This document shows positions 11,091 to 20,257 of a DNA stretch of 34,412 nucleotides, in pieces (the first letter of the stretch is position 1; the number at the start of each line of letters is the position of its first letter). The notes beneath the pieces were generated by a model. That model was not told the origin of the DNA. It saw only the letters and a program-made list of their open reading frames with translations, and made no database searches. The translations under genes were made by a program, and so were the position numbers. The stretch comes from Microscillaceae bacterium (GTDB taxonomy: Bacteria > Bacteroidota > Bacteroidia > Cytophagales > Microscillaceae), in contig JAAUUB010000019.1 in NCBI GenBank assembly GCA_012031215.1, positions 1-34,412 on the forward strand, read 5' to 3'.

Positions 11091-12436
11091 ATGAGAACCC
11101 TCTGCCTGATTTTGCAACTCCACCAGCCCTTTCGCTTGAAGCGATACCATTTTTTTGACATTGGGCGCGATGGCTATTATTATGATGATTTTAAAAATAA
11201 ATCCATTCTTCGCAAAGCAGCCGAGCAGTCCTACCTGCCCACCAACGCGCTCTTATTAGAACTTATCAAACAACACGGAGAGCATTTTAAAGTAAGTTTA
11301 TCATTGTCGGGTACGGTCTTAGACCAGCTCGAGATTTATGCCCCGGAGGTCATTGAGAGCTTTCAGGCCCTGGCCCAAACCGGACAAGTAGAGTTTCTCT
11401 CCGAAACGTATGGCATTCGCTGGCTTCCCTTACCCACCCCGAAGAATTTGTCTATCAGGTTCGGCTTCACGCCCGCAAAATCAACCGCCTGTTTGGACAA
11501 AGCCCACGGGTATTTCGCAATACCGAAATGTTGTATAATGACCACCTGGGTGAAGAGATAGCGCGTTTGGGTTTTGAGGCCGTACTTACCGAAGGAGCCG
11601 ACCACGTGCTGGGCTGGCGTAGCCCCCACTTTGTATATTTTAATCCCCTGGCACCTAAGCTCAAAGTATTGCTTCGTCATTATCCGCTTAGTGATGACAT
11701 CACCTTCCGGTTTTCGGACCGTAGTTGGAATGCCTGGCCCCTCACCACCGAGAAATATGCCGCCTGGATAAACAGCCTTCCGCCCCAGGATAAACTGCTC
11801 AATCTGGTGCTTTCTTACGAAACTTTTGGAACGTTGCACCACCCCGAAAGCGGCATTTTTGATTTTCTCAGATATTTGCCCCCGGCTTTGCACCGTGATT
11901 CTGATTTTCGTCTGGCCACCCTTTCGGAGGCCCTCCAAAAGTATCCGCCCAAAGCCCCGCTAGCTGTGCCCGATACGATTTCCTGGGCCGATGCCGAAAA
12001 AGACCTGACCGCCTGGCTGGGCAACGAAATGCAAGACGAAGCCTTCGAGAAACTTTACAAACTCCGACCACTCATCGAGCGCCTGGATGACAAAGCCCTG
12101 AAGCGCGACTGGATGTATCTCCAAACCAGCGACCATTTCTATTATATGAGTACTAAGTTTCAGGCCGACGGAGAAGTACATAATTTCTTCAACCCTTACG
12201 AATCGCCTTATGAGGCCTTTATCAACTATATGAACGTGCTCAGCGATTTTATCCTGCGCCTGGAAAAGGCTTTGCCGCCCGACCCTGCCGACCGCATTCT
12301 TCTTGAAAACGGAAGCCCGGAGGAACTGGAAACGCTGGTGGCCAAATCGCAGGCCCTCCTGGCCCAATGGCCGGCCAAACCTGCCCCGCCGCCGGCCAAG
12401 GAAGCCGTTCCAAGTGAATCGCCCCTTTTGAAATAA
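11091..12436 (+). CDS. Glycoside hydrolase family 57 (alpha-amylase / glucanotransferase-like), frameshifted
   Basis: GH57 enzymes act on alpha-glucans such as starch and glycogen; this copy lacks a signal peptide and is probably cytosolic. Seen: LQLHQPFRL (region 1, HQP), VEFLSETY, VFRNTEMLYNDHLG with the nucleophile Glu, and SYETFG. In relatives I know, the last block reads DYETFGEHQ and supplies the acid/base Asp; here it is Ser, followed by TLHH. Reaching Ser TCT from Asp GAT takes two base changes. The frame breaks at about 11408-11412, where TATGGCAT lacks one base; corrected, it reads HSLASLTHPEEF and gives ~448 residues. The Pro/Ala-rich tail (last ~25 residues) looks disordered. It closes the glycogen cassette. 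Confidence 0.87.
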
Positions 12437-12919
12437 GGCGGAGGAAAACTTGTTGCCTTCCAATTTGGTAAGCTTGTTTTTTTGCTTTGCCAAAGGAAAT
12501 CGGAAGATACAGTACGGGTTCAACTTTGCTATATCTGGCCCAGGACGGCAATTTCATTTTCGGGTAGAGGGAGGGATTTGTTTGATTTAGCGATTGTAGA
12601 GGGTAAATAAAAACCGTTTTTTTGGCCGGAGTTTTTAGCAGAAGTTTCTAATCTGTATTCCCCAAGTTTTGCCTTTCCTGAAAGCCATTATGCCAGCAGC
12701 AATTCTAGCGGAGGGGGAAGCCCGCCCCAAACCTATTACCCATTCTTGTTGACAATAAGCTCGCAATTTACAGGCTATGCCAAAGTCTTGATGTTAGTTT
12801 GGGGATGGAATTAAAATAAAATTAACACCGCCTTTTTTGATTATTCAAAGATGAAGGCTAGTTTGACGAATAATTTCTAAACCAACTCCTGATAATTGCA
12901 TCAGACAAACCACTAAAAA
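12437..12919. other. Intergenic region without a recognisable gene
   Basis: About 480 bases, AT-rich, between the GH57 gene and the methyltransferase gene. I see no convincing ORF, tRNA or clear TAnnTTTG promoter. A weak pair AAGGC/GCCTT just after the GH57 stop is followed some 20 bases later by a T7 run and could be a poor terminator. Confidence 0.6.
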
Positions 12920-13825
12920 ATGGCCGAGCAAAAAGACCTGGACTTCACCTACTCCACCATCGACGAGATTTTTCGTTTGAGCATCGGAGAAACAGCCGAT
13001 TATAGCGGGGCTAAATATGATGGCGATTTTACAATGAGCCTTGAACAGGCACAAGAAGCCAAACACAAATTTATTGCCGATAGCCTGCATATCAAATCGG
13101 GCAGCAAAGTCTTGGATATGGCCTGCGGCTGGGGGCCTTTTTCTAAATACATCAAGGAAAAAAGAGGGGCAGAAAGCATAGGCCTCACCTTGTCGCAAGG
13201 GCAGGCCGCCGCCTGCCAGAAAAATGGCCTCAATGTAATCGTCAGAGACTGCCGATATGTGAAACCCGAGGATTTTGGCACCTTTGATGCCATTGCCTGC
13301 ATTGGCGGGCTCGAACATTTTTGCTCGGTAGAAGAATGGCGGGCCGGCAAACAAGAACAGGTTTACCGCGATTTTTTTAAAACGGTGTACGATTTATTGC
13401 CCCAAGGGGGAAGGTTCTATATGCAAACCATGACCTTCAGCAAGAATATGATTGACTATGAGGATTTTGATATAAACGCCGAAAAGTATTCTGCCCCCCA
13501 CGTGCTGGCCCTGATGGTCAAAGAATTTCCGGGCTCCTGGCTGCCCTATGGCCCCGAAATGGTCATTCGTAATGCTGAACCACATTTCAAGCTTATCTCC
13601 CAGAGCAGTGGCCGCCTGGATTATATCGAAACCATTGGGCAATGGCGAAAACGCTTCCGAAAATTTCATTTTAAGAAATACCTGCTTTATCTATCCCTGA
13701 TTCCCAAATACTTCATGGATAAGGAGTTCAGGCATTTGGTCTCCATCTTCAGGGTCAGCCCAAATCGCGTTTGTTTTGAAAAGGAAATTATGGACCATTA
13801 TCGTCTGGTATTTGAAAAGGTCTAA
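12920..13825 (+). CDS. SAM-dependent methyltransferase, cyclopropane-fatty-acid synthase-like
   Basis: Class I methyltransferase related to the CFA/mycolic acid cyclopropane synthases, which methylate lipid acyl chains or similar substrates. Seen: the N-terminal approach DYSGAKYDGDFTMSLEQAQEAK, typical of that family; motif I LDMACGWGPFSKYI (~residues 65-78, SAM-binding); GLTLSQGQ after motif II; and IGGLEHFCS, corresponding to the SLGMFEH/SIGAFEH block. About 301 residues, single domain, no signal peptide, intact frame. It is flanked by large spacers, so neighbours give no pathway. Substrate unknown; CFA synthase proper is usually longer (~380 residues), so a small-molecule or modified-lipid substrate is possible. 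Confidence 0.8.
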   Translation: MAEQKDLDFTYSTIDEIFRLSIGETADYSGAKYDGDFTMSLEQAQEAKHKFIADSLHIKSGSKVLDMACGWGPFSKYIKEKRGAESIGLTLSQGQAAACQKNGLNVIVRDCRYVKPEDFGTFDAIACIGGLEHFCSVEEWRAGKQEQVYRDFFKTVYDLLPQGGRFYMQTMTFSKNMIDYEDFDINAEKYSAPHVLALMVKEFPGSWLPYGPEMVIRNAEPHFKLISQSSGRLDYIETIGQWRKRFRKFHFKKYLLYLSLIPKYFMDKEFRHLVSIFRVSPNRVCFEKEIMDHYRLVFEKV

Positions 13826-13873
13826 ACACCGCCCCAATACAAATCCAAAAATTTGAACGGTGTCCTATGGCTT

Positions 13874-13952
13874 CACTTTCGCAGTTGAGAAAGTGCAAAA
13901 AAAATCCGTGTGGTCGTTGCTTCGGGATGTGTCGGTGGGAAATCCCGAAGCA
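13874..13952 (-). terminator. Double hairpin downstream of the TonB receptor gene
   Basis: On the minus strand the first hairpin has perfect 11-base arms (TGCTTCGGGAT at 13918-13928 with ATCCCGAAGCA at 13942-13952, 13-base loop). About a dozen bases later comes a T8 run (13897-13904), then a second hairpin with 7-base arms (CACTTTC 13874-13880, GAAAGTG 13889-13895). It lies between the convergent methyltransferase and receptor genes. Terminator of the receptor gene is the best guess; a dispersed palindromic repeat is the alternative. Confidence 0.5.
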
Positions 13953-14018
13953 TCGCCGCAAAATTATTGGTAGCGGAATAAAAACCTACTCCCTTCATTC
14001 GGCTTGGATTAATTATAC

Positions 14019-16456
14019 TCAAAACACCAGCCCCAGGCTCAGGTATATGGTGCGCGGATTGGCCGGAATGATGCCTGGCCCCGGATAGCTTTCGGCTCTA
14101 CGAGTAAAATAACGGGCATTTGTTACATTATTGACACTGAGGGAGGCTCGCCACCAAGTGCCCTGATACTGGGCCGACAGATCGGCTACCACATAGGCCG
14201 GGATAATCCCGCCTACGGCCGTGGAAGTGCGCGGTGAGTTGGTGGCATCGGTGTATTGTTCGCTCACCGAGGATGCCTGCCCCGTGAGCAAAAGTTTTTT
14301 CCACTTCAGATTAAAACCTCCCCGCAACATCCAACGGGGGGCGTTTTCTACCCGCTTACCAATGATTGCCGGGTTTTGAGAGTTGATATATTGGGCCTCT
14401 GTCCACGAAAAATTGACAAACCAGGCCAGTTTTAGCCCACTTTTTTTGCCAAAAAGCCAGTCGCCTGTTTCCAGTTCGGCAAAAGCCTCTATACCATAAT
14501 GGCGCGAATCACCCACATTGGTTTGAAACCGATAATCCAAAAACAAAGGGGGCTGATTGGCCAGCACCAAAAACCCAATTCGGTCATTATAGCGCAAATA
14601 GAAGGCACTTATGTCAAAGTTCAGCCGCCCCGACCATTGTCCACGTGCGCCCAGGTCCAGGTTGTAGCCCCGCTCATCTTTGATAAGGCTGTCAAGCTGA
14701 TAATTCGGATTATCTATTCGCAGGTCGCTGAAAGTAACCGAGCGATAATTTTGGGAGAAATTGCCATACCATTCCCAATTTTCGCTGGGCTTGTAGCTCA
14801 GGCCCAAGCCTAAGAGCGCAAAAGAACGAAACACGCCTGTCTGCTCAAAAAAGCGCGCCTCGCCCACAATATTGCCAGCCATATCAGTACTCTCCACTTT
14901 ATAGGTGCCTTCGGAGCGTGTGCGAAGGTGTTCTAACCGAATACCGGGGGTCAGGCTGAGGCGTGGGCTTAGATTGAACACATTTTCGGCAAAAAAGGCA
15001 TAATTGCGGCTTGGAAAATCAAAATCGGAATTTTCCAAATCATTGGGATTGAGAAAAGTAAAATCTGGGCTGGCCAGGGCATTGGCATCCCCCTGTTGCT
15101 TGAGGGTAAAGCCCTGATAATACCGAAAGCCTAACAACAAAGCGGCCGCTGAGACCCCAATGAATAACGATGTAGCAGCCGGGTTTCCTGGCCAAAATTG
15201 CGGTATTGGTCTCGGATAAGGGTGCGATTATCGCCAAAATCGGCCACCGTGATACGCTCCAGGTTGCCCAGTGCCTCTCGGCCAGACAAAAGCCAGAACT
15301 GCCGAAAATTGAGCCGGGTGCGCTCACTGAGGCGATAATCCACTAAAAAAGCAAATAAATTCCAGTTGACCTTGAACCAATTGCGGGCCCGCTGCGACTG
15401 GCGCGGGTCTTGCGCAAAAAAAGCATCCGTAAGCCCTCCCGGCTGTTGGGCCAGATAATAGAGGCTGGCATATTCTATGCGGAAATCCAATGATTCACTG
15501 GGGCGGTAACCCAGCCTTACAAAGGCACTATGCAAATCAAACCCGGAATTAGGGCGCCAGCCTTCGTTGTGCTTGTATTGATAATAACTCAAATAGTGCC
15601 ATTTACCCAAAGTGCCGCTCACACTGCCAAAGGCATTGAAAAAGCCATAACTTCCTCCGGCCAGGTCTAGCTCCCCGCTGAATTTCTGGTCTTGGGGCGC
15701 TTCTTTGAGCACAAAATTGACCATCCCGCCAAACTGAGGCCCATACTGAAGCGAAGCCGCGCCCCGCACCACTTCAATCCGCTCTACGGCTTGCATAGGG
15801 GGCGTGTAATAGCTTTCTGGGTAGCCAAGAGCATCGGCACTCATATCATAGCCATTGAGGCGGGTATTGAAATTGGCGGTGCGCCCCGGGCTCAAACCCC
15901 GGGCGGCTATATCAAGCTGTAGGCCAGCCGCATCGCTTTCCCAGATATTCAGCCCTGGCACACGCCCAAAAATCTGGCGGGCATTGTTGGTCGCTTCATT
16001 GCTGGCGATATTGTTCAGAATGATGACCTCATTTTTCTTGGCTTCGTAAATACCCACCCCTTCCACCGCATAAAGACGTTGTGCCGTGAGGGCACTGGTC
16101 TCGGCGGCCTGCCCTTCTACCTCGATGGTGCGCAGGTTTTGAGAAAACTCGCGCATGCTTAGCCATACAAGCACCTCGGGGCGGTCCACACGAATGGTTT
16201 GGCTTTGGCTTTGCAAGCCAGCAACATAGCAAGTAAGCGTGTAAACACCGTAAGCCAGGCCTTCAAAACGAAAAGCACCATCACTTCCCACTTCTTTTTT
16301 TTGCGATAATTCGGCCAGAAATACTTCTCCAGAGCGACTCTGGCCTTTTTCATCCAGTATTTTCCCTACCAGGTTGCCCGTCTGTGCCTCCAGCCCCAGA
16401 GTGCCCAAGCCCAGCAAAAGTCCAACAAGCAGGAAGGCTTGCTTTGAAATACGCAT
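14019..16456 (-). CDS. TonB-dependent receptor, FecA-like (frameshifted)
   Basis: Outer-membrane 22-strand beta barrel importing an iron chelate or similar ligand with TonB energy. A signal peptide (MRISKQAF to LEAQ, ~25 residues) precedes a carboxypeptidase-regulatory-like domain (~residues 26-105: GKILDEKGQSRSGEVFL, DGAFRFEGLAYGVYTLT). The plug contains NARQIFGRVPGLNIWE and QAVERIEVVRGAASLQYG, and the barrel ends in LSLGLVF with a terminal Phe. VVRGAASLQYGPQFGGMVNF is close to Fe(III)-dicitrate receptors. The frame breaks at about 15152-15160 (minus-strand G4 lacks one base; corrected GVSAAALLLGFRYY), giving ~812 residues. No SusD partner is nearby, so it is unlikely to be a SusC polysaccharide receptor. 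Confidence 0.9.
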
Positions 16457-16490
16457 ACCTTTATTTGGATTAAGTTCAAATAAGCTGGTG

Positions 16491-16522
16491 CAAAGCTATC
16501 AAGCGATGGGCTTGCCAACAAA
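16491..16522 (-). promoter_or_regulatory. Predicted promoter of the TonB receptor gene
   Basis: On the minus strand TTTG (16522-16519), a 20-base spacer and TAGCTTTG (16498-16491) match the Bacteroidota consensus exactly at the -7 box. Start point near 16485 gives a leader of about 30 bases. I see no clear Fur-type box. Confidence 0.65.
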
Positions 16523-16625
16523 TTAAAAAGTATTAATTTGCCCAAAGTTTCAGGAAGGGTCTTGAAACAGACAAAAGGAGATTCAAGAAGTAAGTAAATG
16601 CCTAGTCAAACTAAATGCACAAAAG

Positions 16626-17090
16626 ATGGAAGCTTTATTAAAAAAACTTAATTTCAAACCGGGCTCAAGGGTTTTTTTGGGCAATATTCCCGATGAGTGG
16701 CAGGCTTTGTCCGATTGCTTTCGCGCCGAAGGGATTCTTTTCATTGAGCCTGTATTGGATAAAACCATTGACTTTGCCCTGGTTTTTGTGAAGGAGCAGG
16801 CCCAAATCGCGGCTGTTTTGGACTGGCTGCCCACCCAAATGCCCGGCGATGCTTGCCTTTGGTTTGCTTATCCCAAAGCCACTGCCAAAAAATATCATTG
16901 CGATTTTAACCGCGACACAGGCTGGGAAGCCCTGGGCAAGGCCGGGTTTGAGGGGGTGCGCCAGGTGGCCATTGACGAGGAATGGTCGGCACTCCGTTTT
17001 CGTCGGGTAGAATTTATCCAAAAAATGACCCGGCAAAAAACCCGAGCCCTCACCCAGGCAGGCAAAGCCAAAACCCAAACAGAGGATTAA
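16626..17090 (+). CDS. Conserved hypothetical protein (DUF3052-like)
   Basis: About 154 residues, soluble, no signal peptide or membrane segment, intact frame. The start fits MEALLKKLNFKPGSRVFLGN. Conserved-looking blocks are CLWFAYPKATAKKYHCDFNRDTGW, ALGKAGFEGVRQVAIDEEWSALRFRRVEFI (both read in parts). They resemble a widespread Bacteroidota family with a DUF3052-like core, known to me only as hypothetical. The C-terminal tail (last ~20 residues) is basic and probably flexible. Its TAA stop overlaps the stop of the convergent def gene within the tetranucleotide TTAA. Function unknown. Confidence 0.7.
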   Translation: MEALLKKLNFKPGSRVFLGNIPDEWQALSDCFRAEGILFIEPVLDKTIDFALVFVKEQAQIAAVLDWLPTQMPGDACLWFAYPKATAKKYHCDFNRDTGWEALGKAGFEGVRQVAIDEEWSALRFRRVEFIQKMTRQKTRALTQAGKAKTQTED

Positions 17091-17638
17091 GCCGGAAAAC
17101 GCATGCGGTAATCTACTTTCACCTTGCCCTTGCTGATTTTGGCCAGCTTTGACTTGAGCAGGGTTTTTTTGAAAGGCGAGATATGGTCAGTAAACAAAAT
17201 GCCTTCAATATGGTCGTATTCGTGCTGAATCACCCGGGCAGTGACTTCGTCAAATTCCTCTTCGTATTCCTGCCAATCTTGATCAAAAGAGTGGATTTTG
17301 ATAAACGTCATCCGGCTTACATCTTCCCGGATGTTTGGAATACTGAGGCATCCTTCCTCGTAGGGCCAGGCCTCGCCCGATTCGGATAAAAGGCGGGGAT
17401 TGACAAAGGCCCGCTTGATGCCTTCGCCGCCTTCGCTCATTCGGGTAGAATCTATCACAAACAAACGCAGGGGCAGGCCTATTTGAGGAGCGGCCAGACC
17501 AACGCCATTGGCGGCATACATGGTTTCGTACATATCTGCCACCAATTTTTTGAGGTCTAATTGGGGGTCGGCGGGGTCTATTTCACGGGTCGTTTGCCGT
17601 AATACCGGATCGCCGTAAGCTACAATAGGATAAATCAT
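17087..17638 (-). CDS. def: Peptide deformylase
   Basis: Removes the formyl group from the N-terminal methionine of new proteins; cytosolic metalloenzyme. All three family motifs are present: GVGLAAPQIG (motif 1), EEGCLSIP (motif 2, Cys ligand) and QHEYDHIEGILF (motif 3, two His ligands and catalytic Glu; HEYDH in place of the more usual HEFDH/HEYDH variants). 183 residues with the usual start MIYPIVAYGDPVLR. Intact frame. Divergent from the M20 amidohydrolase gene and convergent, with overlapping stops, with the upstream-mapped hypothetical gene. Confidence 0.96.
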   Translation of the reverse strand: MIYPIVAYGDPVLRQTTREIDPADPQLDLKKLVADMYETMYAANGVGLAAPQIGLPLRLFVIDSTRMSEGGEGIKRAFVNPRLLSESGEAWPYEEGCLSIPNIREDVSRMTFIKIHSFDQDWQEYEEEFDEVTARVIQHEYDHIEGILFTDHISPFKKTLLKSKLAKISKGKVKVDYRMRFPA

Positions 17639-17730
17639 AGATATTTATTCGGGTTCAGTGAGAGCCAGGCACTAGCCATTCATTGTTTACCATTTTTTTG
17701 TAAAAAATGCGGGCTTGGCTCCCGGTTTAG

Positions 17731-17760
17731 TTGCACTTTGTAAAAGTAAGGTTATTTTTG
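17731..17760 (+). promoter_or_regulatory. Predicted promoter of the M20 amidohydrolase gene
   Basis: TTG (17731-17733), 19-base spacer, TATTTTTG (17753-17760): a textbook Bacteroidota promoter. It is 81 bases upstream of the ATG at 17842. Confidence 0.7.
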
Positions 17761-17841
17761 AAAAATTGGTAATTTCAAACGCATCAGAAAAGCTATCCAG
17801 AAAGCTTGATTGGCACGATACTTTTTTAAACACGCACTGAT

Positions 17842-19160
17842 ATGAATTCATTACGATTACTCAACTTCTGCCTGGCCTTTATCGTCCTGGCCACTGGCCC
17901 TGCCTTGGCCCAAAACCTGGCCGCCCTCAAAACCAAAATCAACCAAATGGCCGACCAAATTGAGCCTAAGGTAATAGAATGGCGGCGACATTTTCATCAA
18001 AATCCGGAGCTCTCGAACCGGGAGTTTAAAACGGCCGAGAAAATCCTGGCCCACCTCGAGGCCCTTGGGCTGGAAGTAAAAACCGGCGTAGCGCATACGG
18101 GCCTCGTAGCCTTGCTCAAAGGTGGCAACCCGGTCCGGTGGTGGCTTTAAGGGCCGATATGGATGCCCTGCCCGTAGTAGAGCGGGTTGATTTGCCTTTC
18201 GCCTCCAAAGTAAAAACGACATACCTCAATCAGGAAGTAGGGGTCATGCACGCTTGCGGCCACGACACCCACGTGGCCATTCTCATGGGAGTGGCCGAAA
18301 TTCTGACCCGCCACAAAGACCAACTCAAAGGCACGATAAAGTTTATTTTTCAACCTGCCGAAGAAGGCGCTCCCGAAGGCGAAGAAGGGGGCGCCGAGCT
18401 TATGGTTAAGCAAGGTGTGATGGAAAATCCTAAAGTAGATGCCGTTTTTGGGCTGCATATCAATTCCCAGACGGAGGTTGGTCTGATTCGCTATCGCCCC
18501 GAAGGTACAATGGCCGCAGCCGACCGCTTCCGAATTGTGGTCAAAGGCCAACAAACCCACGGTTCGCAACCCTGGGCCGGCAACGACCCGGTCGTGGTGG
18601 CGGCCCAGATTGTAACAGCCCTCCAGACCATCGTGAGCCGCCATATCAATCTGACCCAAAACCCGGCAGTGGTGTCGGTAGGTCTCATCCGTGGAGGCGT
18701 ACGCAACAACATCATCCCTGAGGAGGTAGAAATGATTGGCACCATTCGCACGTTTAGCTTTCAAGACCAGGAAAATATCCACCAACGCATCCGGCAAATT
18801 GCCGAAAACATCGCCGAAAGTGTGGGAGCTAAGGCCGAAGTAGAAATCGTCAAGGGCTATCCGGTTACCTATAATGACCCCGCCCTGACGGCCCAGATGC
18901 TTCCAACACTCCTGAGTGTGGCCGGAAAAGACAATGTGCAACTAACCCCGGCCGTAACCGGAGCCGAAGACTTCTCTTTCTTTGCTCAAAAAGCACCCGG
19001 TTTATTTGTTTTCCTGGGGGGGATGCCTAAGGGCAAAAATCCGGCAGAAGCCGCGCCACATCATACCCCGGATTTTTTTATTGAGGAAAGTGGGATGAAA
19101 CTGGGAGTAAAAACCCTTTGCCATCTGGCGCTCGACTATATGGAGCAGTTTAAGCCCTAG
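17842..19160 (+). CDS. Exported M20 family amidohydrolase/carboxypeptidase (frameshifted)
   Basis: Zinc-type hydrolase of the M20D group (hippurate hydrolase/IAA-amino acid hydrolase-like), acting on N-acyl amino acids or short peptides. A signal peptide ([20 protein letters not shown], ending ALAQ) predicts export. Seen: [36 protein letters not shown] (Cys/His ligands), [15 protein letters not shown] (Glu pair), the dimerisation/lid domain with [22 protein letters not shown] and HHTPDF (last His ligand). The frame breaks at about 18126-18133: GGCAACCCGG lacks one base, and corrected it reads [16 protein letters not shown], ~439 residues. A strong inverted repeat begins 12 bases after the stop. 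Confidence 0.92.
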
Positions 19161-19172
19161 CTTTGCCGTAAC

Positions 19173-19229
19173 ACATCTTGTTTTGGGGCTCTCAGTTTGC
19201 GAACACTTACTGAAACCAAAACAAGATGT
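19173..19229 (+). repeat. Perfect 14-base inverted repeat covering a start codon
   Basis: Arms ACATCTTGTTTTGG (19173-19186) and CCAAAACAAGATGT (19216-19229) with a 29-base spacer that itself can pair CAGT/ACTG. The right arm contains the ATG (19226-19228) of a small ORF, so an RNA hairpin would hide that start. It could also terminate the M20 gene or be a regulator site. Confidence 0.6.
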
Positions 19230-19441
19230 ATCAATTTGCTTTCCTTTCTGCTTTTACTTTTGGGTTAGGCCTTTGGGATTGCTGGCAAGCGATTGAATTA
19301 TTGCTTAACGCTACCACCCTGGCCGACCTGCGCTGGGTAGAAACCTTGGATATGCTGGTCGACCTGCCTCTGCGCTCCTTTGCCCGATTGCTGCCTCCTC
19401 ACTGGCCTATTGCCCGCTGGGCCAGCCGAATCCCAAACTAA
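19226..19441 (+). CDS. Possible small hypothetical protein (71 residues)
   Basis: Not recognised. The first ~28 residues are hydrophobic and aromatic (MYQFAFLSAFTFGLGLW), perhaps one membrane segment; the rest is Leu/Trp/Arg-rich with no motif. Its ATG lies inside the right arm of a 14-base inverted repeat, and I see no promoter or Shine-Dalgarno sequence. It fills the gap between the M20 gene and the convergent sigma factor gene. It may be chance; its only support is length and position. Confidence 0.3.
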   Translation: MYQFAFLSAFTFGLGLWDCWQAIELLLNATTLADLRWVETLDMLVDLPLRSFARLLPPHWPIARWASRIPN

Positions 19442-19513
19442 GTTTGTTTATTCGCGATGTTGGCCTTACCTGCAAGAACAAAGAAATACTCCCCGCCCTT
19501 TCCAAAAAAATTA

Positions 19514-20041
19514 TCACGATTCAGAGCCAGACAGATGCTTGGGCGCATAGGCTTTGAGGCGGTCTTTTAGAAATTGGCGGGCAATAAAGATACGGTTTTT
19601 GACCGTGCCCAGGGGAAGATTGAGCCGGGTGGCAATTTCGGTATATTTAAAGCCCCGGTAATGCATCACAAAAGGCTTGCGGTAGCTCTCTTCCAGATGG
19701 TCAAGGGCCTTGTGAATATCCGCCAGGGCAAAATCGGAATAGGCCTGGTTATCGGCTGTATGTTCCTGACTGTTTAGAAAGTGTAAATTTTCCGTCGAGT
19801 CTAAAAAAGTACTCCTTTGCACCACTTTTTGCTTTTTGGTGATAAAGGTGTTTTTCATAATCGTGTATAACCAGGCTTTCAAATTGGTACCTTCCTTAAA
19901 TTTATCCTGATTGGTCAATGCTTTCAACAAAGTATCTTGAATCAGGTCATTGGCATCCTGGTCGTTTTGGGTCAGTTTGAGGGCGTAGGGCTTCAAGAAA
20001 TTACCCATGTGGCCTAAGGAATTGGTTTCGGAGATACTCAT
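19514..20041 (-). CDS. ECF-type RNA polymerase sigma factor
   Basis: Sigma-70 family, group IV. Region 2 is visible as [20 protein letters not shown] and [25 protein letters not shown] (in parts, residues ~15-65), including the core-binding DANDLIQ and the WLYTI promoter-melting helix. Region 4 is [16 protein letters not shown] to [21 protein letters not shown] (residues ~110-160), a helix-turn-helix for -35 recognition. 175 residues, intact. The SEYRKPF-GTVKNR type is the common Bacteroidota ECF subgroup without an obligate adjacent anti-sigma gene, and none is adjacent here. Its own vegetative promoter lies just upstream. Target regulon unknown. Confidence 0.92.
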   Translation of the reverse strand: MSISETNSLGHMGNFLKPYALKLTQNDQDANDLIQDTLLKALTNQDKFKEGTNLKAWLYTIMKNTFITKKQKVVQRSTFLDSTENLHFLNSQEHTADNQAYSDFALADIHKALDHLEESYRKPFVMHYRGFKYTEIATRLNLPLGTVKNRIFIARQFLKDRLKAYAPKHLSGSES

Positions 20042-20064
20042 AGAGGAGACATTTTTTGTTTAAG

Positions 20065-20093
20065 CAAAATTAATGAAGATTAAACAAAATCAA
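20065..20093 (-). promoter_or_regulatory. Predicted promoter of the ECF sigma factor gene
   Basis: Minus strand: TTG (20093-20091), 18-base spacer, TAATTTTG (20072-20065). The leader to ATG 20041 would be only ~17 bases. Confidence 0.6.
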
Positions 20094-20168
20094 ATAAATT
20101 TTCAGAAATATTTGAAAGTTTAATTCATTAACGCCAAGCTCGCAATTTCGTTTCCGGCACAATACATT

Positions 20169-20176
20169 TATTTTTG
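20169..20176 (+). promoter_or_regulatory. -7 promoter element of the YHS protein gene
   Basis: TATTTTTG matches TAnnTTTG. The -33 region holds only TTCG (20147-20150, 18-base spacer), a weak match. The start point near 20182 would give a ~75-base leader with a GC-rich hairpin. Confidence 0.5.
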
Positions 20177-20190
20177 TCCCCTGGCCGACA

Positions 20191-20222
20191 CCCGGCCCGG
20201 CACTAAAAGCCCTGGCCCGGGG
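20191..20222 (+). promoter_or_regulatory. GC-rich leader hairpin before the YHS gene
   Basis: CCCGGCC (20191-20197) can pair with GGCCCGGG (20214-20221) with one bulged C. TTTTA follows directly. It lies between the predicted transcription start and the ATG, so it resembles an intrinsic terminator in a leader (attenuator-like). The U run is short. Confidence 0.4.
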
Positions 20223-20257
20223 TTTTATCAGTGTTTAAACATTAAATCAAAATCACA

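Noticed and set aside
7643-12436. Polysaccharide utilisation locus (SusC/SusD type)
   Set aside because: No SusC/SusD pair or secreted hydrolase; the three proteins lack signal peptides and fit internal glycogen metabolism.
13867-14088. Plus-strand ORF with several Cys (RKCKKNPCGRCFGMC)
   Set aside because: It spans the double hairpin and runs into the receptor gene; the Cys pattern comes from the palindrome.
18147-18941. 264-codon minus-strand ORF opposite the M20 gene
   Set aside because: An antisense shadow; the plus strand carries all M20 metal-ligand motifs.
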